64,000 bases of DNA from Breviolum minutum Mf 1.05b.01 (taxonomy: Eukaryota > Sar > Dinophyceae > Suessiales > Symbiodiniaceae): contig DF239031.1 of NCBI GenBank assembly GCA_000507305.1, positions 62,001 to 126,000 of the forward strand, given 5' to 3'. The first letter of the stretch is position 1; each line of letters opens with the position of its first letter. The notes under the pieces were generated by a model, which was given only the letters and a program-made list of their open reading frames with translations, did not search any database and was not told the origin of the DNA. Below are positions 41,610 to 53,719 of this stretch, one piece after another. The position numbers and the translations under genes are program-made.

Positions 41610-44185
41610 AGAAGAGTAAGGTCGGCACAAACTGCACGGCTGTTGTCTTGAAGACTTCGTGGTAAGACACCTGCAGGTCAAAATGTGAACCATAGGAGAT
41701 GAAGAAATCTGAGTCATGATGAAGAGGCCCTGCCTGTGAGCTCTGCTAGCTGGTTCTTTAACTGTCCTGGCAGTTGCGAATGATGAGAAGATAGAAGAAG
41801 TGTTTTTCTGTTCTCAGAACATGGCATGCGACAACGAATCGCTAAGATTGGGGCTTCTTACTGGGATTCTTCTGCTTCTTCTTCTTCAGCTTCATAATTG
41901 TTTTTTTGGGCGCATGCCTTTGAGGTGCAAGCATGGCACACACACACACACACAATTTTAGAATTTTAGACTTAGAACATGTGGTTTTCAAAGGCTCCTG
42001 TTCATCATGTGTTTTGAATGTGTCTCGGAGGTCAAACAAAGACCCAAGAAGATAATCTGAGTACTGGTGAAGCGATCTGAAACTGAGGAGCCAGTGAAAT
42101 TCAGACCAGCACAACAAATTGCACTACAAAGCTCGAACCTAAGCGCTGCACGATTTGTTGGTGCTGGGAGTCCTGGGTGCGAAGAGTTATCAGGTAGCTG
42201 CAATGATTTGAAAAAAGATAACAAGATACCAACGGCACAACTTTAATTTTTCTGTATTACATTTGAGGGCCTGACACGATAGGGGCCGCTGGCCGCTTCA
42301 TGCTAGATTTCCTGAATACCCAGTGACCATACTAAAAGGCCTTTGCTGGGAAAGAAATTAAATGAACAGGCCCAGGCCTCATTTTCTCTTCAGGTGGGCC
42401 ACCCAAAAGAGCACGGACTGCTTCCAGAAGCGTGCAGGAGCCTCTGCCCATTGTGCATTGGTTTCCCTTGATCCAACAGCTTGAGACAATGTATTGTTCA
42501 ACCAATGCGAACAGAGTGAAACAAATTGAACATGAGATTTCACAATTGTTGCAGCAAGCTTCATCAAGTCAGTGAAAACAAGATTTCAGCATTGTTGCAA
42601 TGTTTTTTTTTCGCACCCCAAGATCAAATCAGCTGCGGTGCACTTCAGCCACAGTCTGTGAATTACCAATTGCTGCAACGGAAATTGAGGCCTAACCGCC
42701 ACCATTACCGCACTTTCGCCTCTTTGCTGCAGTCTCAGTTGCATTCACCTGTCAGCGCTTTTGCATGCTTGATGGTGGAAGAGGAGAATCCTGTGGACTC
42801 CCCTCTTCCACGACCATGCAAGCTAAAGCCTCGATGCCACAGCTTAACGGGATCAGGACCAATAGAAAAATCAAATCAGGCACCGGCCTGCTCAGCTTCA
42901 GCTGTTTCTACTGCAGCTCTGTTGTATTGCCGGTAGTGCCAAATCCGATTGGCCTCAAGACTGGGTATTCAAATTGAGATCACTCACAATCAAAATCAAC
43001 AGCAAGCTGAGTAGAAGACCCTGCGGGTATAAAGAAGCATTTCAGTGACCTGCCATTTATTATTGGACTGCATGCAAGGATTGTCAATTTAACTTTAAAA
43101 AATAAACTTGCAATTTCAATCATGATCCTTGGCCTGACTTTCTTCGCGATCATCAGATTCAATAGTTCCATCCCAGGTGAACAAATCATCAGGGATCACC
43201 TTGGCTGCAACTGGGCAGCAAGCATGTCGTGGGGTAATCGTGGAGGGTGAAAGTACAGTCCAAGCGACATGTAGGTCAGGAGCAGCCGATGAAGAATCCT
43301 GGTTCTCCACCTTGTCATCTAGAGATCCACCTTTGCCAACGGGAATTGTTGGTGAAATCAATCACCAAATAAAGATCAGTAAATGGGGTTGCTTCCATTT
43401 CAGAATCAAAAGACTAGCTATCTAACAATTGAGGGTGGCACTAGAAGACAGCTCCGCTTCATCCACCTGCACGTAGCACACATGATCACCAGAAATGTGA
43501 TGTGACACAACCTTGCAGGAATGAAAGACGCATAGCATACTGATCACAGACTGCAAGACATCAAATAACGCAGGCTCCATTTTTCATACACCACCGCTGC
43601 CGCATAGATCTTTCAGTCACCGTTTTTGTGAACTGTTGCCCTTCGCATCGTCCCATTCCTACTCTTCGTCCCATTGCTCACCCTCATCTTCAGAAACCCA
43701 CTCTGCTTCGGGAACCTTCTCCACAGAATCCATATCGGGATCCTCATCCAAAGCCACCTTCAGGGTGTCTCGGCAAGCCTTTGTGATCCGCCCGCTCAGG
43801 ATCTCCTGGGCAATGCGGCAGAGATCAAGGCAGGGTGGATGAAAATCAAAGCCAAAACTCGATTTGCTCATTTGATCTGAACAAAATTGTGAACACAGTG
43901 ACACAAGATTGATATCATTTAAGCCAAGAGTCAACATTGTTGGCCAAAGACAGGAACATCATGGCCTGCTTGTTGTTCTTGGAGACAACAGCACGGTAGG
44001 CTTCACGGGTCACATAATGAGGATGCTCGCCTCAAAACACAGAATCACAAAGTATGGGATCTCAAAAAAAGACACTCACATGACAACTCGTGCTCACACT
44101 TGATCCAGTCAGGGCACCATTTTCAATCAGACTCCTCTCCTCGTCCAGGAGCTTCATATGCTTCTGACCAACGTAACCTGAGATG
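41610..44185 (-). CDS. Exons upstream of the methyltransferase domain
   Basis: Minus-strand exons. About 41625-41690: VSYHEVFKTTAVQFVPTLLF. 41740-41800: PGQLKNQLAELTG. 42379-42560: LMKLAATIVKSHVQFVSLCS. 42745-42950: LEANRIWHYRQYNRAAVETA, a TGA at 42878-42876, then IGPDPVKLWHRGFSLHGRGR. 43126-43350: LHVAWTVLSPSTITPRHACC. 43440-43570: SVISMLCVFHSCKVVSHHIS. 43668-43860: LCRIAQEILSGRITKACRDT, acidic end. 43935-44045: HPHYVTREAYRAVVSKNNKQ. 44110-44180: GYVGQKHMKLLDEERSLIEN. They probably form the N-terminal part of the methyltransferase protein or the gene before it. No domain recognised. Confidence 0.5.
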
Positions 44186-44419
44186 CAGTTTGGATGCCAT
44201 CGGCGTGTCTTTCAGTCATGCGTTATTGTATGTCAGTATTGTTACTATTACTAGTTGGTGGTTTCAACCCCTTTGAAAAGTATTAGTCAAGCAACGTTGG
44301 TTGCTGGCATCCGTTGGTTTCGGCGGGGCAGGATCTGCTTCAGCGACATGCAACCCTTGGCAATCAGATGACATCAACTGGGACTCACATTATGTCAAAA
44401 CGTTTCAGCAGAAACATGC

Positions 44420-46486
44420 ACTCAGTGGAAGATAGAATGAGGCACCTTTGGATCGTGCGAATTTAAGACGAGTTTCTGACTTTCTTTGGCCTCGGCAAAC
44501 TCTTGTCACCATACTTGAAGCGAAATGCTTCTGGAATGTCCCTCTTCCGATCCTTATGTCACCAGGGTGCCAAACACAGATTGAACATCCCCCCAACCAT
44601 TTCCTCTACAGAACAGGTGAGCTTGAGCTCCTGTTTTAGGATGACCTAAGGTGAAACCCGACCAGATTTTATCAGATTTTCAGGCCTTACAAACTCGTAA
44701 TCTTAGAAAAACTTGTGAATGCCAAAAAGTGTGACTTTTTCTCTTTAAATTTTTGGATTTCTGAGATTCCAATTTTGTAGAGGCAGAATTTGTGGGATAT
44801 GTTTTGGCTTGGGTATCAATTTTGTAGAGGTTGAATTTTGTAGTGGCAGGATTAGTGTTTTTGCTTGGGTATCAATTTTGTAAAGGACCAGATTGTTGTT
44901 CCTAGAGTTTTATTCTGTAATCAAACCCCGGGCAATTTTTGTTCCCCATTTTTTTTGTGACAAAACCATATCCAAATCCAGAAAAAAATCCAGATTTCAA
45001 TTTTCCAAGGGGCCATCAAAATCAAGTATTGAAGCCAAAAGGGTCCAAAAAGAGTAGCCAAATACAAGGTCTAGGCCCCATTCTGTAGTGTGAATACCTT
45101 CCTCACTGAGGTCAAGGTTTTGATTTTGTAGTATGTGATTCTGCCATTTTTGCCCGGGTTTTCGATTTGTACTCTACAAAATGGGGAGTCCATGATATAT
45201 ATCAAATAAACAGGGTGATGATTGAGCAATTGAAGTGCAGCAATTGAGCAAACATCAGATACACTGCTGCCAAGGGTCTCTTGTCGCTGTGACCCGTGTG
45301 GCTTCCATGCGGATTGACATATCTGATGCAACCGCTGGTGGAGCTCGTACCCTCACAGCCTGCATCAGCATAGACAAGTGATAGCCAAGCGATAAGCTTT
45401 AACAAACTAAATGTACATTGACAAACTGACAGCTAAATATGTTGATTGCCAAGAAACATTTGGGCCCACAAATGAAACTTTGGGCTTTGTTGCATTGCTC
45501 GACGACGATGCCATCTTGAAGGGGCTTTTCTTGAAATCAAATGGGCTGCAGGCACAGTTTCACACAGCTGAAAAAGATCCACCAAGATTTCTCAAACTGC
45601 ACATGTACCTCTTTGCAGTAGGCTTAAGCAAAAGCCTGGCCTTCTCAGCAGTCTCTTCACCACCATTAGTGCGTTGCATGGCTCTATTTGGAAGTCTAGG
45701 AAATCTTGGACGCATCTGGATCTGAATTCTGAATCTGTATTTTGGTTGATATGGTGTTTAATGTGACTTGAGTTGCTTCTTGAACCTCTGAAGTGAACAC
45801 TTGGAGCCAAATCTAAGAACTACATTGACATAGGCGATGCTTTTGACTAAATTACACTCAGTCAGGCATCGGATGCTTGTTTTTGCACGTGCCCATGCCC
45901 AATGCGTTTCACAATGTTACTGACTGCGTATCAAGTGTTGAGCCTGGTAGCCAAAAGAGTGCAAAGCTAGCCAGCAGTGTGGGCATCAGTAGGTATTGAT
46001 GCTAAGTCTATTGTCTACAGTATACATTAGTGCTGCTGAAACATTGCGATGTAATTGCTGATGAAAGAGGGATCATCATCAAACCAAACCATCAAATTCA
46101 ACCTCAACTGCATGCTGCCACAGTGTTTTTGGGAAAACCGATGTAGTTATCAGATATGAAAAGCTCTATAGTGACCCATCACAAACGCCTTGCTAAGAGA
46201 TGAGCGCTAATCATGTTGCGCTACACAGCTGCCCCCTTTTTTCATCTTTTCCACCCTTTCATCGATTCAGCGTTGCCACAAATCGCATGACTGGTGCTAG
46301 CCGTTGCAACGTGCTTGGCAGCTCAACATTGATGTCAGGCATATGGTTTTCCTAGAGAAACATGGTTGCTGTCAGGCAACAAACTGATGCCGAGACTCAC
46401 TGTGACACAGTGCAGCCAAGAAACACATTCAAACCAAGGTAGATCAGCCAATGCAGCTGGTGATGGGCCAGCACAAAGCTTCACCT
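44420..46486 (-). CDS. Further minus-strand exons, unknown
   Basis: About 44420-44590 reads VWHPGDIRIGRGTFQKHFAS SMVTRVCRGQRK. About 45190-45380 reads ADAGCEGTSSTSGCIRYVNP HGSHTGHSDKRPL. About 46390-46486 reads VKLCAGPSPAALADLPWFEC after a CATCAG acceptor. 45411-45810 is open on both strands (plus: LGFVALLDDDAILKGLFLKS; minus: MASSSSNATKPKVSFVGPNV) and undecided. These exons connect, at least by strand, the DUF7869-type gene to the methyltransferase block. Confidence 0.35.
44760..44905. repeat. Short dispersed repeats TTTTGTAGAGG/GCTTGGGTATCAA
   Basis: TCAATTTTGTA(G/A)AGG occurs several times, and GCTTGGGTATCAATTTTGTA occurs twice, about 57 bases apart. Intronic. Confidence 0.6.
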
Positions 46487-46540
46487 GATGACAGGTTTCC
46501 AAAACAAGCCAGTGGATAGTAGACATGTCCACAAACACAA

Positions 46541-49500
46541 TCACATGTTGAATGGACAAAATGTTCCAAAGTGAGTGGCCCACAAGTCAAACTGCTGGCC
46601 AGAAACTAGAAATTCCACGCTTCTCCTGCTTGACTCCGTAGGGGTCTTCTCCAGCAATAAATTGCAGAGCTGCAAATAATGATCCTTCTTTGAAGCCTGC
46701 ACAGGTTCCAAGCAACTAATCGCAAAGCGCTATATAAGCAATGAACTGTCTTGCTGGCCTGGACAGACTTGAGAGGCCTCGGAACCCGAGGCACTTCCCC
46801 CAGCATCCTTTGATACACCTTCGGCAGCGCTAAAGTTGGTTCCTGGCAAAATTTTCGAGAACTGATACACATGCTGACGCTGTCTCTCTTTAGTTTTTTA
46901 CCAGTCTCTATCAACACTGAAGTCCTGAATCAAGAACTTGTCACTGGCGAACCGCTTCGTCAGGATGACAACATCAGATATGTCTTCTCGCAGTCTTTGA
47001 GCACCACGGCCAGAGCTGACAATGTTGATGTTGGAAGGTAGACCTGCAAGAAGAAGAGAAAACATATTGCAATAAAAAAATTCGACACATAAGTGTAGCA
47101 CAGGCAGGTGGCACTTATTTGACATGGCAAACAAATAATCATAAGGCTACGGCTGTGGCGTCGCATGGCAATGAAGGAGTGCAATCCAGTGGCATCCTCT
47201 TTGAGACCACCACTGAATACTGCAGGGGCCTTCTCATACCTTGGCTGTGGAAAGGCCTGCCAACTTTTGGCATGGAATAATGGATGGATGTCCAACTCTT
47301 TGTTTCAGCAATGCTGGCCAGGCACCAACTTTTCCAGTCCCTGACTGAATCTAGATAGTTCACCTGAATCTCGCAGTGTGGGCCAATCCAAGATCGGACA
47401 TTGATGCGGTCCAGCATGTATCGAATCTTCCTGACATGACAAGGCTACTCACTTCCAAGTTTGCTACTCACAAAAGCCCCTTTGCAACAGTTTGAAATTC
47501 AACCTGCTGAAAGTAAAGTAGTTCCAAGCCAAGATGCTCACATAGATCAACTTCGTCACAAATGATGTCGATGTATCTCATAGCAGTTGCAAGAAGACCA
47601 AATAATTGATCTTAGTCACCGAGTGCAGGGGGCAAACGTGTTTCAGGAACTTGCTGATCACTATGTGGCTGTGGTATGCTGTGGTTAATTCATTAAGCAG
47701 CCAAAGCACCCAACGACCCATGAGTATGACCAACTCGAGAAAACATCACCGCGAAGACATCCATTTTGTTTTGTGATGTGATATTCGCGGCATGCTTCAA
47801 CACTGTATTGTTTTTGTTTTCCCTCACGCAATTATCAGCCTTAGATGCAACCCAATCTCATGCCAGCTTGGTCTAAATTTCAACACAGCCCTGACTTGGA
47901 TCAATTACGGATGAATTGCTGAAACATACGCAAATACAGCCTTATGAAACAGCCAAGGGGCCCAGACTAATGTCTGCTTTGGCACTGCTTTGCCAAGAGA
48001 TCTGAACTGGGAGATTGCAGCTTCCATCGATCGGGCAAGAGTCTCCACAATGGTACTGGCATCTGACGCTACCAATGGACTCAGCACCCACAAGTGAAGG
48101 GCGACGTTGTGAACCCTCAGGCACCCACAGAACCCAAACAGCAGCATCAGTAGCGCTGGTGTGCTGTGAAGGTGAAAATGTTCACAGACATGCAACTTTT
48201 GAAGGCAAGGAACCAAACACCTTGGATCTTCATGCGAGGCCTTTGTAAAGGCGTCTCTGATTTCGTCAATCGCGAGTGGCGAGCCCTTGGCAGGGCCCAC
48301 TTCGACTGATCCATTCCGTCCTGGGCATGACAGGCTTCATTGCTTGGAAGGCAACAAACCTTTTGACATCTGCTGGAACAAATTGAGATTTGTTGCGGCC
48401 AAGATTCCATGTGGATGCAGAGAGCATTTCCATCATGGACCAATGGCGACTGCGCCTTGCCCCCAGGATCACAGGCTGTCAACTTCCATAGAATTACACC
48501 ACATGACAAAGCCACAATTTGATGTTTGTCCATAAAGCTTGACTTTATATTTTATGCTTGCAAGATACTTCAAACTATGATGGACACACACACACAATCA
48601 CACACCCCCACATTTGCATATGCAAGCATTTGATCAGTAAGCACTCCCAACCCAGGGCTTTACAACAAACTGCAATGATGAGAGGACCAAATCCTAGGGC
48701 GCAACAACTAAAGTCAGTATATAACTAAACTGTGAAGATGACATCAGAATCAAAGGAACGGAAAAGAAAGACAAGCAATAAAGAAGTCTTGTCAACTGGA
48801 CTGGTTCCTTTGATGAGATCAGGCCCAACGAGCCTGAAGAAATTCTTCCAGCTCTCTGTCAGCACCAATTTGATTCACGTGATCTCTGTAGATCTTCGTG
48901 ACGTCAAACTTCGCTTGGACGTCCTGAGAAGTCTTGTTGTCAAGAATGCATGCGATCATCTAAAAGCAAGAAAAGATGACTAGCACTTGGCACATGAATG
49001 CAGCTAGGTCTCATGCGCCCGCTTGAAAGCCTCCTTCATATCCAAACAGGTGTCACACACACCGTGTGTGGACGGCGCCAGGAATTTCAGCACGTTGCTC
49101 CACTGATCAGTGTAGATGCGCCAGAAATGCCTGTACCTGGCACATGAAGCAGCCACATCAACCTTAAATCAAATCTACTTACAGCAGTCATTCAAAACAT
49201 TTCAAAACATGCAAGCTGCGGACGAAATCTTTGGACGATTCATTTGCAGCCATAACATCTTGATGCTTCCTGGAGAGAGGTATCGCGTCGGCAATGAAGA
49301 CACATTTGATGACCAGTTGGTTTCGACAGACCTTGGCAAGCAAGTAAGAAACTTGAATCCAAAACAAATCATCAAGTACACCGACATGTCACTTAGAAAA
49401 TCAGATAATGACAAATAACATGGCACTGTATGAAAGCTTGGCCCCCTGCTCAGTGAAGTAGGAGTTCATCCCCAGAAGATGCATCCGGAGTTCTTCATCA

Positions 49501-51310
49501 GACTCCAGGGTCTCCTTCGGCACAGCCATATCCGACCAATCATCGTCCGAAGATTCCTGATCACCTAGAAAGTGCAAGCCAGTGGTGGTACTCACAAAAA
49601 GCGTGATCATTCCTAAAAGCAGCAACACAAGGCTATCACCTGCAAAAGCTAAGTGGCTCTCGCTTTCTTCAGGTTGCTGGCACTCATCATCCAAGATAAC
49701 AGTGAGTTTCTGTGGATGGCTCTTCCTGGGCCTTCCTCCACGATGAAACCTGACGCTGAAGAAAGAATGGGACTAAAGAAATCAGAGATTCTCTGATTCT
49801 TCCACAGTAGAAATATATTATGGTTGCTTTCGCCAAGCCAAGTCACCTTTCAGGTAGCATTCCTCCTGCTTTGATATACATCGACAGAAGAAACTGGTTG
49901 ATCAATCTTGTTTTCACCGCTGGTTTTGGCTGTACCTCAGAGTCAATTCGGTGATGCACAAGCTGTGGAAAAACAAAGTGCATTGTGACAAACACTCCAA
50001 ATATCTCCACATTTCTGTTTAAACAAAGTCAAGCTTCAAGGCCCCAAACTTTGAAGCGTCTGTCCACATGCCCTTTGCTCACCCTGGCCATACGGTTGTT
50101 CCCAAGACCAATGGCTGCAATGACACACTTCGCTGCCATTTGCTGGCCAAGTAAGTACCACTGCTTCCCTGGGCCAATTACCTGCTTCAGATACTCATCT
50201 TGAGCATGTTTGCTCATTCCCCAGAACGCAGTGAGAAACTCAAGCAGCACTCCCCTCACACGGGCCAATTTTGTGAAGCAACCTTTCCGATGGCAACGGC
50301 AAGATCTTCTCAACAGCACACCAATGCGAAGATTGGAAGGGCCATCAGAGCCCCACCTAAGCAGCATACTGTCAGCCCAATGTCTGTGATCAACCACAAA
50401 CAAATGTTTCTTGCCAAACATAGGACACAAATGCATACACTCTCAGCCAAATTACTTATGCCTGTCATCGACTTTGGCCAGAAGCTTCCTGTTGCCACTA
50501 TTGTAGTTGGGCCGCTTCCCTCAGAAATGTGATAGTTGATGAACCAATCAATATGTGCGTGACATCTTGCCTAATTCGATTTTTTGGCCAACAACCTAAG
50601 AAAAGAGAAAGAGACTAACCAGTTTCTTACAATCGAGTGGCTGCCAGTGTTGTGCAGCTTGTCTTGGCTTTTCCCTTTCACAAGAAGATCAGCAGACCTT
50701 TTGAATGCTAGAAGCCCTTCCAAAGTAAAGCGTGCCTGATCTTCTCCCGGGCTACCATCATCATGTGCCACTGGAGCAGGGGCCGGATCAGGTTCATCAG
50801 CCTTCAAAAGCTCTGCAATCAAAGCACGTCTTGTTGTCACCGGCGCTGGTTTTGGCGCTGCTGATGAGGCCGATGGACTTGATGCCAATCGGGCACGGCG
50901 AGTGCCAGCACCATCAACACGAGAACTTTTCAGGGAGGCTAAAAACCTGCAATGCTTGGCATGTTTGGAAACGTTTTGTTAAACCTACCATGCACACACA
51001 CCATACGACTCACCCCACACAATACCACACAGTTACCAGCAAATTTCTTAGCTGCCAAATGATCCAAATGCAACCTGAGTTACGCTTTCCGAAGCTCCGA
51101 CATAGCAACAGCAAGCCGCCCATGAACCAGCACTGCATCGCTACAACAGCAGCGCACATCTTTGCCATTGCAAATGCCATGGCCCGGCAAATCTCAAGTT
51201 GCTTACTTACATGTGGAATTTACTTACTGAACAGTTTTTGCCACTCACTATCCAGCTGTGGGTTTGGGTTTGCAAAGAAGAGCCCGCAGGCCCAAGAATT
51301 GCAGTGTAAG
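46541..51310 (-). CDS. DUF7869-type gene with RNase-H-like D…DN…GHTH core
   Basis: Minus-strand exons with consistent phases. 49136-about 49018: YRHFWRIYTDQWSNVLKFLA and GVCDTCLDMKEAFKRAH. 48923-48834: DVQAKFDVTKIYRDHV. ?-48408: HDGNALCIHM. 48320-48214: DGMDQSKWALPRA and RPRMKIQGVW. 48115-47962: ALHLWVLSPLVASDASTIVE and KQTLVW. 47839-47710: ADNCVRENKNNTVLKHAANI and FSRVGHTHGSL. 47610-47472: DQLFGLLATAMRYIDIICDE. From 47430: RYMLDRINVRSWIGPHCEIQ. Then VVILTKRFASDKFLIQDF (about 46910-47040) and VEFLVSGQQFDLWATHFGTF, with a stop at 46543-46541. The hydrophobic strand plus D-G-M-D, WADN and GHTH...DQ pattern is what I know as DUF7869, resembling an RNase-H-like nuclease or transposase core. Function unproven. 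N-terminal exons (AAKCVIAAIGLGNNRMARVS, about 50030-50141; Ala/Pro-rich RALIAELLKADEPDPAPAPV, 50600-50940) probably belong here. Confidence 0.78.
49440..49735 (-). CDS. Acidic/basic exons of the DUF7869-type gene
   Basis: Exon about 49630-49735 reads FHRGGRPRKSHPQKLTVILD and DECQQPEESESHLAFAG, with an AT-hook-like GRPRK. Exon about 49445-49565 reads GDQESSDDDWSDMAVPKETL ESDEELRMHLLGMNSYFTEQ. Both lie between the N-terminal and core exons of the gene above on the same strand. Phase links not established. Confidence 0.4.
50030..50240 (-). CDS. Conserved N-terminal exons (…AAKCVIAAIGLGNNRMARV…)
   Basis: Frame reads MSKHAQDEYLKQ and then, probably after an intron of GTAATTGG to GGCCAG, QMAAKCVIAAIGLGNNRMAR VSKGHVDRRFKVWG. 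The C-x8-G-N-x-R pattern precedes the DUF7869-like core, as I recall from dinoflagellate proteins. Donor and acceptor are canonical GT-AG. Confidence 0.5.
50600..50960 (-). CDS. N-terminal Ala/Pro-rich exon of minus-strand gene
   Basis: Frame reads FLASLKSSRVDGAGTRRARL, ASSPSASSAAPKPAPVTTRR, ALIAELLKADEPDPAPAPVA, HDDGSPGEDQARFTLEGLLA and FKRSADLLVKGKSQDKLHNT. Disordered start followed by a helical stretch. An exon near 51240-51305 (ACGLFFANPNPQLDSEWQKL) may precede it. This is the highest-coordinate confident part of the minus block. Confidence 0.5.
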
Positions 51311-51314
51311 CTAT

Positions 51315-52880
51315 GATGATGATGATATATGATGAACAGTCACCGTGATGCGACACCGGTCAAGTGCAATTCTCACACAGCTTAGTGCTACCACATGTTA
51401 CCCCTTAGATTTATTGTCACAACATTGCTGTAACGTTGAGCCAGCCACGTATGCATCCCAAGCATTTTGCAAAACCGACTGAAGACCAACTGCAGCGACT
51501 TCAACCCCTTTTAGTGGTGCCAATTTGAGGCTCAGGCAAACGTCAAGTTGAATGCTTCCCAAATTGAACAGCCTTAGAATTACTGAGATGAAACTCAGAT
51601 GTTCCATATTTCAAGACTGAACATCATCAAATCTTAGTGCTGAACCCAGCTGACTTTGAAGAGCCCTGACCGCCAAACTTCCTTGGCCAAACTAGAACCA
51701 GAATTTTCATGCTCTCTTGGCCTGTTCAACTGGCTGCAAAACTGAGCCCAAAGCACAAGAGAGGGAGCACAAATAGCCAGTGAGCCAGCCAAAAAGCTAC
51801 GAGGCGCTGGCTTTTACTCACAGCCTTTTTTTCTTGCCCTACCCACCCAGTCACAATTGTTTATTATATTTTGCATAGCCTCCACAAGCTACGGGACCCG
51901 ATTGTCACCAAATGGGACCCAGTTGTTACCAAATCGACTTCAGTGTTATTTTATTTCGTACCACCAAATAGTACCAGGTCCAGGTATCCTTCATTAGAAT
52001 AATATATCCATTGTTAAAAAATAATCCTTAATCCCGCGGAGATTTGCAAATTGCAAGGTTTACCTTCAGTAAAATGTTCTACGGTTGCTGGATTACGCGA
52101 CTGTAATGGAGCACTTAGTTTCGAATTCGGTTTGCCACGGTATGCCTCCATGCACCATGGAAAGCATTCCGTTTTCCACCCTGACCCGTTTATAGCTCTT
52201 TGCTCCGCTACCGATGCTCCTTCGGTGGCTGCACTTCCGGCTCGTGTGCAACGACACCATCGGCTGCCACGGCTTGCCCCTTGTACATCTTTCTTTCCTG
52301 ATTGAAGCAAACAGCAATCCCTATAATCTCCACGAATTCCGCTGGTTGATGAATCAACGGAATCGATCTTGAATCTGATTGAATGATGGTACGTTCACCA
52401 CGGTTCGAAAAAAATCCTAACATGGAAACACCTTCAGAAGGTGCAACCCCTTTCGTGGCTTGATGTTTGGTGCGTGGGCACATCTGCTTCGGGAGAAAGC
52501 AACATGCAATGTAACAAACCTCGTTGTAAAAAGGTTTCTGTGGCCAAAAAATCTTAGTGGGGGCTTGTGCAAAATAGATGATGTATGCCACCACCGGCCA
52601 CAAACCCTTATTCGAAAAGCCAAAAAAAAGGGCTGCTTGTGAACAACTGGCCCCGCAACTGGAAATGTGTGCCACTATTGGCCCGAGAGACCCGTCTGAA
52701 TAGGTTTTGTCCAGAAATCAAATTCCCAAAGAAGTGTCACTAAGGTATGACCTCTCCAGGGCTCCAGGCCAAACATTTTTGAAGCCTTTTAACTTTTAAT
52801 GGAATCTGTCTTAATCTCGTACAGTACAGTATGTTTATTCCAGGATGCTCCAGTGGCTTGTTTTGCAGCAGGTCATCGAG
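51315..52880. other. Divergent spacer, no supported gene
   Basis: Between the last minus-strand exons and the first plus-strand element. A 155-codon minus frame (52208-52675, containing QPAEFVEIIGIAVCFNQERK) is open, but its strand and reality are unclear. Otherwise AT-rich with CCACTA/CAAATGGGACC repeats near 51905-51935. Confidence 0.35.
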
Positions 52881-52924
52881 CGATCTGAAAGAAAGATCTC
52901 AACAATATTGACGTGGCATTTTGA

Positions 52925-53240
52925 AAATTGTTTCGAAGCGTGGTCGGCCCACCAGCTGCCATAAATGGGTCACACCCGTGGCATGAAATCTTGCATGACT
53001 GGACTGCACGGGTTGTACAATTTGTTGAACAATTTTCGACTATATGCCGCCAACTACAACCTGACCGTTGGTTGTCCCGCATTCTGACATGGACCTGCAG
53101 ACGAAGCACTTCGGACACGATGATCCAGAAATTTTGCAGGTATGAGCAGTTGGGCAACTGGATGGATGTGGCAGGCGTTGCGAACCGGCCGTCAAAACTG
53201 ATGCCGCAATTCACAACCTTTCCCAGTACATTTTGTAGAT
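52925..53240 (+). mobile_element. LINE C-terminal fragment
   Basis: Frame reads FRSVVGPPAAINGSHPWHEI, LHDWTARVVQFVEQFSTICR, QLQPDRWLSRILTWTCRRST, then IQKFCRYEQLGNWMDVAGV. This is the post-RT region typical of dinoflagellate non-LTR elements (VGPP...W...PWHEILH...W, then DRW...RIL.W and a KxxxF.R...GNWMDVA tail). The RT core is missing, so it is a 5'-truncated or deleted piece. It is on the opposite strand to the element at 22.3-23.3 kb. Confidence 0.78.
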
Positions 53241-53437
53241 TCAGGAAACGGACCCAAAGTAATAATGAATGACATTTGCTTTCGACCCCTCCTTGAGATC
53301 CATATCCTCAAATATGAAGCGCAAAACCCTTTTCAATCCCTTTCAAACTCTAACCCTGATGCAGTGATGCAGATTTACCCCCAACAAAGAGATGTTCGTT
53401 CCATTTTCTCGTTTTAGGGGTTATGCACCCGTGGGTT

Positions 53438-53719
53438 CTACTGTATACAAAAACATGCTTCAACTTCAACTAATAGTCTTGCACCCCTGGTGCAGACCAT
53501 CAATTGAATGTAGGGTCGACTCCCGCCATCGTCGTGGGCAGACCACTTGGTGATAAAGAGAAGATATGCCCATGAAAGGGAAGATATGCCCATGCCATGA
53601 AGCATAAACAAATAAAGGTCTCCTGCATACGCTCTTGCTGTCGTGTACGCAAATTGTCCCCCAAATGGTTTGCGTAAGGTCGCGAGGTTCGCGTAATGCG
53701 TAATATCATCCAAAGCCAT
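53438..53719 (-). other. Isolated minus-strand frame
   Basis: A 93-residue open frame (ALDDITHYANLATLRKPFGG...YTTARAYAGDLYLFMLHGM). It could be another retroelement remnant, but no definite motif is visible. Confidence 0.25.

Noticed and set aside
46606-46917. Single long minus frame as one exon
   Set aside because: Best read as two exons in different frames: KFCQEPTLALPKVYQRMLGE, then KKDHYLQLCNLLLEKTP with VEFLVSGQQFDLW.
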